A DNA stretch of 64,000 nucleotides from Salinigranum marinum (GTDB taxonomy: Archaea; Halobacteriota; Halobacteria; Halobacteriales; Haloferacaceae), in the NCBI RefSeq assembly GCF_024228675.1, contig NZ_CP100461.1, positions 682,001-746,000 on the forward strand. Reading direction: 5' to 3'. The notes under the pieces are model-generated. The model had not been told where the DNA came from. It did not search any database and worked only from the letters and a program-made list of their open reading frames with translations. This document shows positions 7,795-16,780 of this stretch, piece by piece (the first letter of the stretch is position 1; each line of letters opens with the position of its first letter). A program made the translations under genes and the position numbers.

Positions 7795-8846
7795 TGGAAC
7801 CCGACGCGAACGCCACCGAGGAGCGGGTGCTCGCCGCTGTCGAGGAGCGTCGCCGCGTCGTCAACGACGCCATCGACGATTACCTCCCGATGGCGGAGCC
7901 CGAGCGCCTCTACGAGGCGTCGCGTTACCTGCTGCTCGCCGGCGGCAAGCGACTCCGCCCGACCGTCTCGCTGCTCGTCGCCGAAGCACTGCTCGACGTC
8001 GACCCGATGTCGGAGCCGTACACCGACTTTCCGACGCTCTCTGCGGGGCATATCGACGTCCTCGCGGCGGCGATGAGCATCGAGGTCATCCAGTCGTTCA
8101 CCCTCATCCACGACGACATCATGGACGACGACGACCTCCGGCGTGGCGTTCCCGCGGTCCACAAGGAGTACGACATCGACACGGCCATCCTGGCCGGAGA
8201 CACGCTCTACTCCAAGGCGTTCGAGATACTCACGCACACGGGTGCGCGACCCGAGAACGGCCTCCGTGCGACCCGGAAGCTGGCGACGACCTGCACCCAC
8301 ATCTGCGAGGGCCAGGCGCTCGACGTCGACTTCGAGGGCCGCACGGAGGTCCGCCCCGAGGAGTATCTGTCGATGGTCGAGTCGAAAACCGCCGTCCTGT
8401 ACGGGGCCGCCGCGGCCATCCCGCCGATCCTCCTGGACGCCGACGACGAGGTCGTCGACGCGCTTCACCAGTACGCCATCGAGGCCGGCAGCGCCTTCCA
8501 GATCCAGGACGACGTGCTCGACCTCACCGTTCCCTCCGACCACCTCGGCAAGCAGCGGGGGTCGGATCTCGTCGAGGACAAAGAGACCCTCATCACGCTC
8601 CACGCCCGCCAGCAGGGGGTCGACGTCGACGCGCTCGTCGACGCCGATAGCCCGGAGGAGCTGTCCGAGGAGGAGGTCGATGCGGCCGTGTCGACCTTGG
8701 AGGAGTCCGGCAGCATCGACTACGCACGGGAGAACGCCCAGGACCTCGTCGCGAAGTCGAAGTCCCGGCTGGAGGTGCTCCCCGACAACGAGCCGCGGAG
8801 CCTGCTCGCGGACATCGCCGACTACCTCATCACGCGCGGCTACTGA
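7794..8846 (+). CDS. idsA: Geranylgeranyl diphosphate synthase / polyprenyl synthetase
   Basis: 350-aa trans-prenyltransferase that condenses IPP onto allylic diphosphates to make C15-C20 chains for archaeal ether lipids. The first aspartate-rich motif is HDDIMDDDDLRRG (about residue 105) and the second is QIQDDVLDL (about residue 240). GGKRLRP near residue 45 binds diphosphate. The start overlaps the rnj stop by one base. Together with mvk and ipk at 48-50 kb it covers several steps of the modified archaeal mevalonate pathway and lipid side-chain synthesis, although those genes are about 40 kb away. Confidence 0.94.
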   Translation: MEPDANATEERVLAAVEERRRVVNDAIDDYLPMAEPERLYEASRYLLLAGGKRLRPTVSLLVAEALLDVDPMSEPYTDFPTLSAGHIDVLAAAMSIEVIQSFTLIHDDIMDDDDLRRGVPAVHKEYDIDTAILAGDTLYSKAFEILTHTGARPENGLRATRKLATTCTHICEGQALDVDFEGRTEVRPEEYLSMVESKTAVLYGAAAAIPPILLDADDEVVDALHQYAIEAGSAFQIQDDVLDLTVPSDHLGKQRGSDLVEDKETLITLHARQQGVDVDALVDADSPEELSEEEVDAAVSTLEESGSIDYARENAQDLVAKSKSRLEVLPDNEPRSLLADIADYLITRGY

Positions 8847-9316
8847 CGGACGCCGCTTCCGTCGGCGTACCGAGACCCCACGACTTCGTCGTCCACGAGC
8901 CGACGGTGAGTCGGATCGTCGGCGGTGGCGCGTGGCGTCGCGCCGGTCCATCGGCGTTCCCGTGAGAAGAGGAACGAGAGCCAGTGAGACCGCAAATCCG
9001 CCAGGCGCCCCACGCGCGAGGGATGCGGACGCGAGCGAACGCGGTGGGCGAGCGTCCGAATCGGTTGGGGAGGACGTGGCCCCACCGCCCTCCTGATCAC
9101 TCCTGACAGGCCGGTCCATCGAAGTCCGGCGATTCCGACGCTGAACCCATCACGAGAGACGACATGGTGGATCGAGGACTCATCTGCTACCGAGGCGACG
9201 AAACGCTCATACGCCTCGGTGTGTTACAGTTTGACGTACCCTTACCCGCGTGTGCCGACGATCGCCGGGCCACGAATCCGGGTTTCTTTTGCCGACCCCA
9301 CACGCATCCGGAGACA
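8847..9316. other. Intergenic region without a recognisable gene
   Basis: 470 bp between idsA and gltX. Open frames exist on both strands but have random composition for GC-rich DNA (runs of Arg, Pro and Ser). I see no RNA fold, repeat or attachment site. The last 35 nt contain a T-rich stretch (TTTCTTTTG, about 9284-9292) that could serve as the gltX promoter with a near-leaderless start. Confidence 0.5.
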
Positions 9317-11050
9317 ATGGACGCAGAACTCCGCGAGCGCGTCGAACGGGCGGCGGAAACACACGCCCTCTTCAACGCGCTGAAGCACGACGGTGACGCC
9401 GACGTCGGCGCCGTGATGGGACCGTTGATGGGCGAGAACCCGGATTTCAGACCTCACGGCGACGCGATTCCGGGTGTCGTCGCGCCGGTCGTGGGGCGGG
9501 TGAACGAGATGGACACCGACGAGAAGCGCACCCGTCTGACGGAACTCGCCCCCGACCGCGTCGACGAACTCGACGCCGACGACGACGGCGAGGAGCACAC
9601 CCTGCCCGACCTGTCGAACGCCGACGCCCACGAGACGATCCGGATGCGCGCCGCACCGAACCCGAACGGCCCGTGGCATATCGGTCACGCGCGCATGCCC
9701 GCAGTCATCGGGACGTACAAACAGCGATACGACGGCGAGTTCGTCGTCCGCTTCGACGACACGGACCCCGAGACGAAGCGGCCCGACCTCGACGCCTACG
9801 ACGCCATCCTCGACGACATCGACTACCTCGGCTTCGAGCCGGACGCGGTGGTGACGGCGTCGGACCGCGTCGAGACCTACTACGATCACGCCCGCGACCT
9901 CATCGACGCCGGCGGGGCGTACACCTGTTCGTGCCCACAGGCCGCGTTCTCAGACCTGAAGAACGCGGGCGAGGCCTGCCCACACCGCGACAAATCGACC
10001 GAGGAGACCCACGAGGAGTTCGATGCGATGGTCGCGGGCGACTACTCGTCGGGCGAGATGGTGCTCCGCGTGCGGACGGATATCGAACACAAGAATCCGG
10101 CCCTCCGCGACTGGGTCGCCTTCCGCATCATCGACACGCCCCACCCCCGCGCGGCCGCGGCCGACTACCGCTGCTGGCCGATGCTCGACTTCCAGTCGGG
10201 CGTCGACGATCACCTGCTCGGGATCACCCACATCATCCGTGGGATCGACCTCCAAGACTCGGCGAAACGACAGCGGTTCGTCTACGACTACTTCGACTGG
10301 GAGTACCCCGAAGTGATCCACTGGGGGCACGTCAACGTCGACGCCTACGACGTGACGCTCTCCACGTCGACGCTGAAAGCGAAGATCGACGCCGGCGACC
10401 TCGACGGCTGGGACGACCCGCGCGCGCCGACCCTGGCGAGCCTCCGTCGACGCGGCATCCGCGGCGAGGCGGTCGTCGGCGCGATGATCGAACTCGGAAC
10501 GTCGACGTCGAACGTCGACCTGTCGATGTCGTCGGTCTACGCCAAAAACCGCGACCTCGTCGACGACGAGTCGGATCGCTGTTTCTTCGTCCGCGACGGC
10601 GTCGAGAAGCCAGTCATCGCCGGGCCGACAGCGGGCGAACCACCCGTTCACCCCGACCACGAGGACCGTGGCCGACGCCACATCCCCGTCGCGGGTGCGG
10701 TGCTCGTCGAACCGGATGACGTGCCGCCCAACGGCCAGCGCGTCTGGCTGAAGGGGTACGGCTGCGTCCGCCACACCCGCGACGCGTTCGAATTCACCGG
10801 CGACGACATCGACGTCGTCCGCGACGGCGACGTGGACGTGATCCACTGGGTGCCCGCCGACGGCTCCGTCCTGGTGCGGATGCGCACGATGGACGGCGAC
10901 GTCACGGGGCTCGCCGAACCCGGCTTCGCCGACCGAGACGTCGACGACGTGCTCCAGTTCGAGCGGGTCGGCTTCGTCCGCGTGGACGAGGTGGCCGAGG
11001 ACGGCGCGGTCTCGGGCGACGAGTCGGTCGTCTACTTCGCCCATCCCTGA
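9317..11050 (+). CDS. gltX: Glutamyl-tRNA synthetase (archaeal, probably non-discriminating)
   Basis: 577-aa class I aminoacyl-tRNA synthetase. The HIGH motif is in PNGPWHIGHAR (about residue 120) and the KMSKS equivalent is LSTSTLK (about residue 350), as in archaeal/eukaryotic GluRS. Residues 175-240 carry the catalytic RFDDTDPE and a CSC...C zinc-like patch. The C-terminal beta-barrel domains bind the anticodon. Archaea with this type usually also charge tRNA(Gln) with Glu and repair it with GatDE; the latter is not in view. The ATG at 9317 was chosen because the haloarchaeal N-terminal domain begins MDAELRERVE and the upstream extension is promoter-like DNA. Confidence 0.95.
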   Translation: MDAELRERVERAAETHALFNALKHDGDADVGAVMGPLMGENPDFRPHGDAIPGVVAPVVGRVNEMDTDEKRTRLTELAPDRVDELDADDDGEEHTLPDLSNADAHETIRMRAAPNPNGPWHIGHARMPAVIGTYKQRYDGEFVVRFDDTDPETKRPDLDAYDAILDDIDYLGFEPDAVVTASDRVETYYDHARDLIDAGGAYTCSCPQAAFSDLKNAGEACPHRDKSTEETHEEFDAMVAGDYSSGEMVLRVRTDIEHKNPALRDWVAFRIIDTPHPRAAAADYRCWPMLDFQSGVDDHLLGITHIIRGIDLQDSAKRQRFVYDYFDWEYPEVIHWGHVNVDAYDVTLSTSTLKAKIDAGDLDGWDDPRAPTLASLRRRGIRGEAVVGAMIELGTSTSNVDLSMSSVYAKNRDLVDDESDRCFFVRDGVEKPVIAGPTAGEPPVHPDHEDRGRRHIPVAGAVLVEPDDVPPNGQRVWLKGYGCVRHTRDAFEFTGDDIDVVRDGDVDVIHWVPADGSVLVRMRTMDGDVTGLAEPGFADRDVDDVLQFERVGFVRVDEVAEDGAVSGDESVVYFAHP

Positions 11051-11290
11051 CCTCGCGCCGCACACCGATCGGACCTGGCTCGGCCGAGACGGCCCGCCTG
11101 TCTGGAACGCTCGACTCGCCGTCGTCCGCGGCGCGTCCAGCGCACCGAGGGCGACGTCTCCAGCGGTGAGCGACCGTGCGTCGTGGCAGGCGAGTTCCGG
11201 ACCGCGAGCGGCGGAGAGTGTGTCTCACTCGGTGACATGTCACGCCGAACAGCACGCCTTTGTAGGCGGCCACGCTTTTGTCGAGCGACG

Positions 11291-12289
11291 ATGCCCGCGG
11301 ATCTTGACCGCCGAACGTACGACCTCATGCGGCTCGTTCGGACGCACGAACCGATCGGGAGCATCCGGCTCGTCGACCTGCTCCAGCAGCGTGGGTACGA
11401 CATCAAGGGTCGGACGGTCCGACTGATGCTCTCCGACCTCGACGAGGCGGGGTTCACGCAGAAGGTGCCCGGCAAGGGACGCCGACTCACCTCGGCGGGG
11501 CACGCGGAACTCGACCGCGGCGACGTGGAGGGCCGGCTGCGACAGGTCCGCGAGCGCATCGCGACGCGCACCAGCCAGGTGACGTACGACCCGACGGTGG
11601 AGGCGGGCGAACTGTTAGCTTGCACCGCCGCCATCGCTTCCGACGACGTGCCGGCGGCGTTCGACGCGCTCGAGTCGCTGGGGGCGTCGTCGCTCGGTCC
11701 CGTGGTGGCCGCGGCCGACGTGACCGACCGCGGGGTCGTCCTCCGGTTCCCGTCGAGCATCACCCTCGACGGGGTGTTCCTCTCTCACGGGATCGACGCG
11801 ACTCTCGTCACCGCCGGGCTGGTCGAGTACCGCCCCTCGGACGAGCGCGTCGTCAGGTATATCGACACCCTGAGCGGCGAGGGGTCGACGATCGACGTGG
11901 TGCGCCTCCTGATCGAGGCGGGGCGGACCGATGTCGACGCCACCCTCGCGGGCGAGACGGGCGTGCTCGTCGTCGACAACCGCGAGTTCCCGCTCACCCG
12001 GTTCACCGAGGGCGACGACCTCGCGACGGCGACGGCCGCGAACCTCGGCGGAGTCCTCGACATCCGCCGACCCCGCGAGGACGGGCCGTTTCCCCGCGGC
12101 GAGCCGAGCTGGGAGTTCGCGTCGCTCACCTACGGCGGTGCCGGCGAGTTGGCGCTCGCGCTCTTGATGGAGCGGTCGCTCGTCGACTCGTGGGAGACGC
12201 TCGGCGGGCCAGTGGCCCGGGAGGAGTTCGCGCCCGTGTCGGTCATCCGGACCGCGCTCGCCGAGGCAGACGTGGGGACCGAGCGGTAG
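11291..12289 (+). CDS. nrpR: NrpR-type transcriptional regulator (winged HTH plus NRD domain)
   Basis: 332-aa homolog of the euryarchaeal nitrogen repressor NrpR. Residues 8-75 form a winged HTH (LVDLLQQRGYDIKGRTVRLMLSDLDEAGF). Residues about 100-320 form one NRD (DUF128) domain, which in methanogens binds 2-oxoglutarate to relieve repression. Two NRD copies are common in Methanococcus; here there is one, the usual haloarchaeal form. It is a single gene with no nitrogen genes adjacent, so its targets are unknown. A CTTTTG element 13-20 nt before the ATG and another CTTTG further up are weak promoter candidates. Confidence 0.85.
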   Translation: MPADLDRRTYDLMRLVRTHEPIGSIRLVDLLQQRGYDIKGRTVRLMLSDLDEAGFTQKVPGKGRRLTSAGHAELDRGDVEGRLRQVRERIATRTSQVTYDPTVEAGELLACTAAIASDDVPAAFDALESLGASSLGPVVAAADVTDRGVVLRFPSSITLDGVFLSHGIDATLVTAGLVEYRPSDERVVRYIDTLSGEGSTIDVVRLLIEAGRTDVDATLAGETGVLVVDNREFPLTRFTEGDDLATATAANLGGVLDIRRPREDGPFPRGEPSWEFASLTYGGAGELALALLMERSLVDSWETLGGPVAREEFAPVSVIRTALAEADVGTER

Positions 12290-12361
12290 CCACCGAACGA
12301 CAACTCTCGCAGTGCGTGCTCCGACGGTAAGAGGTAACTCCCCGGTGGGAGAGCCGAAGGT

Positions 12362-13003
12362 ATGGCCACGTTCGATCTCTCTCGGTCCGTCGAGTCGGGC
12401 ATGCAGACCTACCCTGGCGATCCGCCGGTGCGAGTCGAGCCACACGCCGACTTCGACGCGGACGGCTACCGGGTGACGGCGCTCGCGATGGGAACCCACA
12501 CGGGGACCCACGTCGACGCGCCCAGTCACACGGAGGAAGACGGAGCGACGCTCGGGGTGTTCCCGCTCGATACGTTCCGGTTCGACGCCCAACTGGCCGA
12601 CGTCAGGCTCGGTGCCCGCGCGCCCATCTCGGTCGCGGCCCTGCCCGACCCGACCGACGCCGACCTCCTCGTCCTCCACACGGGGTGGGACGACCACTGG
12701 GGAACCGACCGCTCCCGCGACCACCCGTTTCTCACCCGGGAGGCGGCCGCGTGGTGCGTCGACCACGGCTACCACGTCGCCACGGACGCGCTGAGCGTCG
12801 ACCCCACGCCGGGCCCGAACGCGGGAGCGGACGAGCCGACGGGGTTCGAGGCGCACCACGCGCTCCTCGGCGCCGGGCGACTCGTCTACGAGAATCTCCG
12901 CGGACTCGACCGACTGCCGTCCCGCTTCCGGCTCCACGCGTACCCCCTCGCGGTCGACGCCGACGGCTCCCCCGTCCGGGCGGTCGCGATCACCGGGGAG
13001 TGA
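12362..13003 (+). CDS. Cyclase / kynurenine formamidase family metal hydrolase
   Basis: 213-aa member of the cyclase family (PF04199), which includes kynurenine formamidase and isatin hydrolase. The metal-binding HTGTHVDAPSH motif is at about residues 46-56, and a catalytic-site D/H pair lies further on (FEAHHALLG). The family N-terminus (DLSRSVESGMQTYPGDPP) starts right after the ATG. No tryptophan-degradation genes are nearby, so the substrate cannot be assigned. It follows nrpR on the same strand after 72 nt with its own likely promoter. Confidence 0.85.
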   Translation: MATFDLSRSVESGMQTYPGDPPVRVEPHADFDADGYRVTALAMGTHTGTHVDAPSHTEEDGATLGVFPLDTFRFDAQLADVRLGARAPISVAALPDPTDADLLVLHTGWDDHWGTDRSRDHPFLTREAAAWCVDHGYHVATDALSVDPTPGPNAGADEPTGFEAHHALLGAGRLVYENLRGLDRLPSRFRLHAYPLAVDADGSPVRAVAITGE

Positions 13004-13080
13004 GACCGGAAGGATCCGGAAACCGGCGGAGCCACGACGACGTCGGAAGAGGCTCTCCCCGCGGACGGTCGACGGATCGG

Positions 13081-13563
13081 TCAGCGGACGACGACGACGA
13101 CGATCCCGACGAGGAGCGACAGCGTGAGCAACACCTGGACGACGGCCGACCCGAGCACGCCGACCGTCGCGTACAGCGCCGCGCGTCCGCTCGCCTCGCG
13201 CTCGCCGGTCCGGTAGTACTCGACGGCGAACGCCGCACCGGCGATGCCGAGCACGAACCCGAGAGGTCCGGTGACGAGACCGAGGACGAGGCCGGCGACG
13301 AGCGCGACGCCGGCGGTGAGCGGCGAGGCACCGCCCGCCCGGACGGCGACGGCGCTCCCGGCGAGGTCGACGACGGCCGCGACGCCGGCGACGAGCGCGA
13401 ACCCCACGAGGACGACAGGCGACGGGTCCGTGTAGCCCGTCGACCACCAGTAGACGAGGATGCCCGCGAACGAGAGCGCCGCCCCTGGCACCGCCGGGAG
13501 GAGACTGCCGACGACGCCGCCGACGGCGAGCCCGATCGCGACCCACGCGAGCGCGGAGACCAT
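13081..13563 (-). CDS. DUF456 family membrane protein
   Basis: 160-aa, almost entirely hydrophobic protein with about five membrane helices and glycine-rich turns (GGVVGSLLPAVPGAALSF at the start, typical of DUF456). Function unknown. The frame extends 32 codons upstream, but those residues are hydrophilic and Arg-rich, so I start at the ATG at 13563. It is convergent with the cyclase gene, with the stop about 80 nt away. Confidence 0.82.
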   Translation of the reverse strand: MVSALAWVAIGLAVGGVVGSLLPAVPGAALSFAGILVYWWSTGYTDPSPVVLVGFALVAGVAAVVDLAGSAVAVRAGGASPLTAGVALVAGLVLGLVTGPLGFVLGIAGAAFAVEYYRTGEREASGRAALYATVGVLGSAVVQVLLTLSLLVGIVVVVVR

Positions 13564-13692
13564 GACCGACCCCACGGCGGGAACGGTGAAAACAGTCACC
13601 GCTCGGCGGCTGTCGTCCCTCACGTGAGCGTCGGCGAGCCCCGAACGTGTTCCGTGCAAGAGTTAAGTAGCCGCCTGGTTATGTACCCATAG

Positions 13693-14043
<351 letters not shown>

Positions 14044-14147
14044 CGACGGTCTCTCTCTGAACTCGGTCTCTCGACTTCTTCAGTTCGTGCGCGTCTCAGT
14101 GCCCACAGCGGCGTCGTCGTTCCTGTCAAACGAGAACAAGGGCAAAA

Positions 14148-14157
14148 GATTATTACG
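14148..14157 (+). promoter_or_regulatory. fix operon promoter (TATA-like element)
   Basis: AGATTATTAC about 27-36 nt before the fixA ATG. It is one of the few A/T-rich stretches in the 140-nt gap after the ferredoxin gene. Confidence 0.5.
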
Positions 14158-14183
14158 AAAACGTGCTGAGATGACTGCGAGAC

Positions 14184-15068
14184 ATGGGAGAACTCGACAC
14201 GGTCGTACTGACCAAGGGTGTACCGGACTTTCGCGAGGGCCAGGTATCGTTCGACGACGACGGCCACCTCGAACGGGGGAAGACGCCGACGGTGATGAAC
14301 CCGAACGACAAACACGCGCTGCGGGCGGCGCTGCAGACCCGGGTTAGACACGGAGGCACCGTCTCCGTGATGTCGATGGGTCCGCCGGGGTACAAAGACG
14401 TGCTCCGCGAGGCGATGGAGACGGTGTACGCCGACGACCTCACGCTCGTCTCCGACCGGGAGATGGCCGCCGCCGACACGTGGGCGACCGCCATCACCCT
14501 GGGTTCGGCGATCCGCAAACGCGGGCTGCCCGACCTGGTGTTCGCCGGGTTCAAGACGGCCGACGGCGAGACGGGTCACACCGGCCCGCAGACGTGCTGG
14601 TGTCTCGACATGCCGGTCATCACGCACGTCGTCGCGCTCGACATCGACACCGACGAACGGACCGTCCGCGCCAAACGCCTCGTCGAGGGCGACATTGAGG
14701 AGATCGAGACGGTCGAGGCACCGCTGCCGGCGTTCATCGTCTCGGATCCGGATTTCGAGCCGGTGTACCGCACCGCCGGCGACCGTCTCGAACTGAAGCA
14801 ACTCCGCCACCGGACGCGCGAGCGCGCCGCGGACTTCGAGGAGCACCTGACCGTGTGGGACCACGCTGACCTGAACCTCGACCCCGACTACATCGGGCTC
14901 GACGGCTCCCCGACGATCGTCTCATCGGTGGATCCAATCCCGAAGTCACCGGCCGAGCGCGAGGCGACGATGGTCGATCCGTCGGACGCGGCGGCGATGC
15001 AGCAGGTGGTCGAGGAACTCACGCCCTTTGCCGGATCGCCGGGGGCCGCGGAAGCCGGGGGTGACTGA
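14184..15068 (+). CDS. fixA: Electron transfer flavoprotein beta subunit (FixA/EtfB)
   Basis: 294-aa ETF beta subunit. With FixB it forms the FAD/AMP-binding heterodimer that passes electrons from dehydrogenases to the FixC quinone-oxidoreductase. The AMP-binding style segment KTADGETGHTGPQ is at about residue 125, and the family pattern MNPNDKHALRAAL is near residue 37. The stop precedes the fixB start by only 2 nt. It is the first gene of a four-gene operon ending at 18883. Confidence 0.92.
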   Translation: MGELDTVVLTKGVPDFREGQVSFDDDGHLERGKTPTVMNPNDKHALRAALQTRVRHGGTVSVMSMGPPGYKDVLREAMETVYADDLTLVSDREMAAADTWATAITLGSAIRKRGLPDLVFAGFKTADGETGHTGPQTCWCLDMPVITHVVALDIDTDERTVRAKRLVEGDIEEIETVEAPLPAFIVSDPDFEPVYRTAGDRLELKQLRHRTRERAADFEEHLTVWDHADLNLDPDYIGLDGSPTIVSSVDPIPKSPAEREATMVDPSDAAAMQQVVEELTPFAGSPGAAEAGGD

Positions 15069-15070
15069 GC

Positions 15071-16780
15071 GTGGTCGAGATCGACCCGAACGAGTACGAG
15101 ATCGCCGAACTCGGCCCGAAGATCAAAGACGTCGACGACCGCGAGGAGTTGGAGGCGATGCTCGCCGCGGAGGAGGCGGGCGAGGATCGCCCAGCCGTGA
15201 AGACGCTCATCCAGTCGCGCATCGATAAACTCGCTGACGACGGCGGTGACGGCGAGATCGACCTCGAAGAGATGGGGATGGCCGACCTGGCCAACGCCAT
15301 CCGGTCCATCGACGATCCCGACCGCCTCCGCGACCTGCTCGCAGAAGAGGAGGCAGGCGAGGACCGCGACACGATCAAACAGCAGTTCGAAAACCGGCTG
15401 GAGTCGCTCGAAGGCGACGACGGCGAGGCCGACGAGACGGCCACCGAACGGCGCTCGCCCGAGGAACGACATCCGGACCTCGACCACCCCACCGAGGACA
15501 AGCAGTACGTCCACGCCCTCGAGGACGGCGCCTACCGCGACATGTGGGTGTACTGCGAGACGCAGGCCGGGGAGCTGATCGACGTCTCGAAGGAGATGCT
15601 CGGCAAGGCCCGCGAGCTGATGGACACGTACAACGCGGAGTACGACGAGGACGAGCGGGTCGTCGCGGTCCTCGTCGGTGACGACGTCGAGAGACACGCC
15701 GACGAGTGCATCGCCCTCGGTGCGGACGTCGTCGTCTACCAGGAGGACCCGCGCCTGGAACGCTTCCGACACAAGCCCTACACGGAGGTCTTCTGCGACA
15801 TGGCCCGGAGCGCGGACCACCCGTTCGGGCGGGAGAAAGAAGCGGAGGAGTGGCGCGACTACGACGAGCCGCGCTACGTGCTGTTCCCCGCGACCAACAA
15901 CGGCCGCGACCTCTCCGCGCAGGTCCAGGCCGAACTCGACTCGGGGCTGGCCTCGGACTGTTCGGGGCTGTACATCGAGGACACCGTCATCTCGAACCCC
16001 GTCAAGACGGGCGAGCCCGGCACGAAGAAGACGTTCGAGCGCGTCCTCCACATGAAGCGCCCGGACTTCTCGGGCTTCGAGTACTCCACGATCCTCTGTC
16101 TCGACAACCCCCACCGCGAGTTCCACCCACAGGGTGGCTCGGTCATCCCGGGGAGCTTCGAGATCCCCGGCCCCGACCCGTCCAGGGAGGGTGAGGTCGT
16201 CCGACACGACCTCCCGCTGGACGACGACTGGTTCCGGGTCTCGGTCACGGAGTACGACCAGCTCGATTCGGGTGTCGACCTCACCGGTAACGACGTGGTC
16301 GTCTGCGTCGGCCGCGGGATCAGCGCCGATCCGACGAAGGGCGTCGAACTCGCGCTCGAACTCGCCGAGACGTTCGAGAACGCCGACGTGGGCGTCACCC
16401 GCGGCATCGTCACGGGCTCGTTCCAGTTCGACGGCCACGTCGAGCAGTACACCCACGAGGAGCGACAGATCGGCGAGACCGGGCAGGTCATCCAGCCGAC
16501 GCTGTACGTCGCCGCCGGGGTGTCGGGGGCGGTCCAGCACAAGGTCGGCTGCGACGAGTCGGAGACGATCGTCGCCATCAACACCGACGCCGACGCCCGC
16601 ATCAAGGACTGGTCGGACTACTTCATCGAGGGCGATCTCTTCGAGGTGCTCCCCCGATTGACCGAGGCGGTGAAGACGGGCGAACTGGACGTCGAGGCGG
16701 TCGCCGACGGGGGAACGCGACCGAGAACCGACGGCGGGCGAGCGGAGACGACCGGGGACAACGGTGATGCCGATGAGTAG
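15071..16780 (+). CDS. fixB: Electron transfer flavoprotein alpha subunit (FixB/EtfA) with duplicated N-terminal module
   Basis: 569-aa ETF alpha subunit. Residues about 150-540 are the conserved core, ending with the FAD domain: RQIGETGQVIQPTLYVAA, GVSGAVQHKVG, and AINTDADARI near the C-terminus. Residues 1-125 are an extension made of two similar helical units (about residues 5-54 and 61-115), each with a central AEE-AGEDR block and ending in a RI/RL-E/DKL helix, followed by an acidic linker. Usual EtfA length is about 310-330 aa, so the protein is unusually long. The start is GTG at 15071, 2 nt after fixA. The last 8 bases overlap fixC. Confidence 0.93.
   Translation: MVEIDPNEYEIAELGPKIKDVDDREELEAMLAAEEAGEDRPAVKTLIQSRIDKLADDGGDGEIDLEEMGMADLANAIRSIDDPDRLRDLLAEEEAGEDRDTIKQQFENRLESLEGDDGEADETATERRSPEERHPDLDHPTEDKQYVHALEDGAYRDMWVYCETQAGELIDVSKEMLGKARELMDTYNAEYDEDERVVAVLVGDDVERHADECIALGADVVVYQEDPRLERFRHKPYTEVFCDMARSADHPFGREKEAEEWRDYDEPRYVLFPATNNGRDLSAQVQAELDSGLASDCSGLYIEDTVISNPVKTGEPGTKKTFERVLHMKRPDFSGFEYSTILCLDNPHREFHPQGGSVIPGSFEIPGPDPSREGEVVRHDLPLDDDWFRVSVTEYDQLDSGVDLTGNDVVVCVGRGISADPTKGVELALELAETFENADVGVTRGIVTGSFQFDGHVEQYTHEERQIGETGQVIQPTLYVAAGVSGAVQHKVGCDESETIVAINTDADARIKDWSDYFIEGDLFEVLPRLTEAVKTGELDVEAVADGGTRPRTDGGRAETTGDNGDADE

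Noticed and set aside
6384-8846. Apparent 820-aa protein containing the geranylgeranyl diphosphate synthase
   Set aside because: The first 470 codons are the wrong frame of rnj (Arg/Pro/His-rich). The true idsA start is the ATG overlapping the rnj stop.
8840-9316. Small protein genes in the idsA-gltX gap
   Set aside because: Candidates on both strands are Arg/Pro/Ser-rich without motif or promoter. No support for any of them.
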